DNA of 6,915 nucleotides from an uncultured Planctomycetota bacterium (GTDB lineage: Bacteria > Planctomycetota > UBA1135 > UBA2386). The notes beneath the pieces were generated by a model, which saw nothing but the letters and a program-made list of their open reading frames with translations, ran no database searches and was not told the DNA's origin. Positions 6,415-6,915 of the stretch are shown here, piece after piece. The position numbers were made by a program, and so were the translations under genes. Where the stretch lies: NCBI GenBank assembly GCA_903925435.1, contig CAIYFF010000267.1, positions 1-6,915 of the forward strand, given 5' to 3'. Positions within the stretch are counted from its first letter, which is position 1. Each line of letters starts with the position of its first letter.

Positions 6415-6438
6415 GCGGCGGCACGAGCGGCGGCACGA
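6415..6438. repeat. Perfect 12-bp tandem duplication between convergent genes
   Basis: GCGGCGGCACGA occurs twice with no gap and fills most of the 29 bases between the stop codon of the ABC ATPase (ending 6412) and the stop codon of the converging gene (starting 6442). It does not form a hairpin, so I see no intrinsic terminator here. Likely a replication-slippage duplication. Confidence 0.85.
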
Positions 6439-6441
6439 ACG

Positions 6442-6915
6442 TCAGTGCAGCACGACCTTCACCGGGTCGTCGCCCACTGCGGCAGTGATCACGACAGCTC
6501 GCTTGCCCTTCGCCGACACCAAGACCGAGTAACGCGGCATTTCCGATTCGCGGCGCGGGGCAAAACCAATCGGCCCTTCGTTCTCGTCGGCATCCGGCAG
6601 CTTCAGATCGTGCGCGGGCAACGCCACCGCGAACGTGCCATCCTGCTCGCTGCGAACGCGCTGCGACAGCGTCGGCAATAGGCGCATCGACCAGCGCGCG
6701 ATCATCCATTCGACACCGGTCAGCGACCGCGTCATGTTCCAGTTGGGGCGCAACGAGAACGAGGCGCCCGCGATCGGCGCGCCCGCTGCGTCGCACACAA
6801 AGCCGCGCATCACAGGCCACGGCTTCATCCGCAACTCGACTGTGTGCTCGCCGCCCGCCTCGACCAAGACGCTCGCTGCCGCATAGCCAAGAGCCGATGC
6901 GACAACGAAGGACCA
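6442..6915 (-). CDS. C-terminal part of a carboxypeptidase-regulatory-like (beta-sandwich) protein
   Basis: The last 157 residues of a protein whose 5' end is beyond the right edge; the frame stays open to position 6915. It reads like tandem carboxypeptidase regulatory-like domains. The end of one unit is ASALGYAAASVLVEAGGEHT (the 'A-GY' strand and a terminal strand), followed by ELRMKPWPVMRGFVCDAAGA and then PIAGASFSL, the typical start of the next unit (G-x-V-x-D-xx-G-x-P-x-x-G-A). Further on, VRSEQDGTFAVALPA is the usual 'T-D-x-x-G-x-F' strand. The final residues KRAVVITAAVGDDPVKVVLH look like a closing strand. Such repeats are usually extracytoplasmic and structural or sugar/protein-binding. 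No enzyme domain is visible in this piece. Between the two motifs lies an unusual, less conserved stretch (around NWNMTRSLTGVEWMIARW). Function is unknown. Confidence 0.75.
   Translation of the reverse strand, partial: WSFVVASALGYAAASVLVEAGGEHTVELRMKPWPVMRGFVCDAAGAPIAGASFSLRPNWNMTRSLTGVEWMIARWSMRLLPTLSQRVRSEQDGTFAVALPAHDLKLPDADENEGPIGFAPRRESEMPRYSVLVSAKGKRAVVITAAVGDDPVKVVLH

Noticed and set aside
5549..6820. A 423-codon open frame on the minus strand
   Set aside because: Antisense to the ABC ATPase and out of frame with the regulatory-like repeat protein. It is low-complexity and has no motif.

Overview
The window is high-GC, tightly packed bacterial chromosome with no RNA genes, CRISPR arrays, insertion sequences or phage genes visible. 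It holds six main genes plus a partial gene at the right edge that is cut before its 5' end. The left-edge gene is also partial. No gap exceeds 130 bases. The gene mix is a PEP-CTERM/EpsH1-type sugar transferase, a secreted PQQ-type sugar dehydrogenase with a planctomycete look, an HDOD protein, and a protein with carboxypeptidase-regulatory-like repeats. It would fit Planctomycetota, or another high-GC Gram-negative line such as Myxococcota or Gammaproteobacteria. This is inference from gene families, not a phylogenetic result.

Left part (1-2970, all minus strand): an HDOD-domain signalling protein, then a Wzx/MOP-type polysaccharide flippase, then a family 2 glycosyltransferase that overlaps the flippase by 4 bases and runs off the left edge. 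The last two genes are translationally coupled and form a surface-polysaccharide pair. The HDOD gene lies 93 bases upstream on the same strand and may share the transcript.

Middle (2971-4313): a short divergent gap, then a plus-strand family 4 glycosyltransferase of the exosortase/EpsH1-associated type. The left half therefore looks like a piece of an exopolysaccharide locus: two sugar transferases, a lipid-linked sugar flippase and a possible signalling protein. A 10-bp perfect hairpin covers the end of the plus-strand transferase and lies just beyond the end of the converging next gene.

Right part (4314-6915): a secreted glucose/sorbosone dehydrogenase-like protein (minus strand), diverging from a NatA-like ABC transporter ATPase (plus strand). 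The 98-base gap between them contains a 21-base dyad. The ATPase converges on the 3' end of a protein with carboxypeptidase-regulatory-like (beta-sandwich) sequence, separated by 29 bases made almost entirely of a perfect 12-bp tandem duplication. No permease for the ATPase is in the window.

I found no clear undescribed multi-gene system. The most notable points are the roughly 50-residue insertion in the flippase, the HDOD protein next to polysaccharide genes with all HD-type residues kept, the exosortase-linked sugar transferase, and several small intergenic structures.
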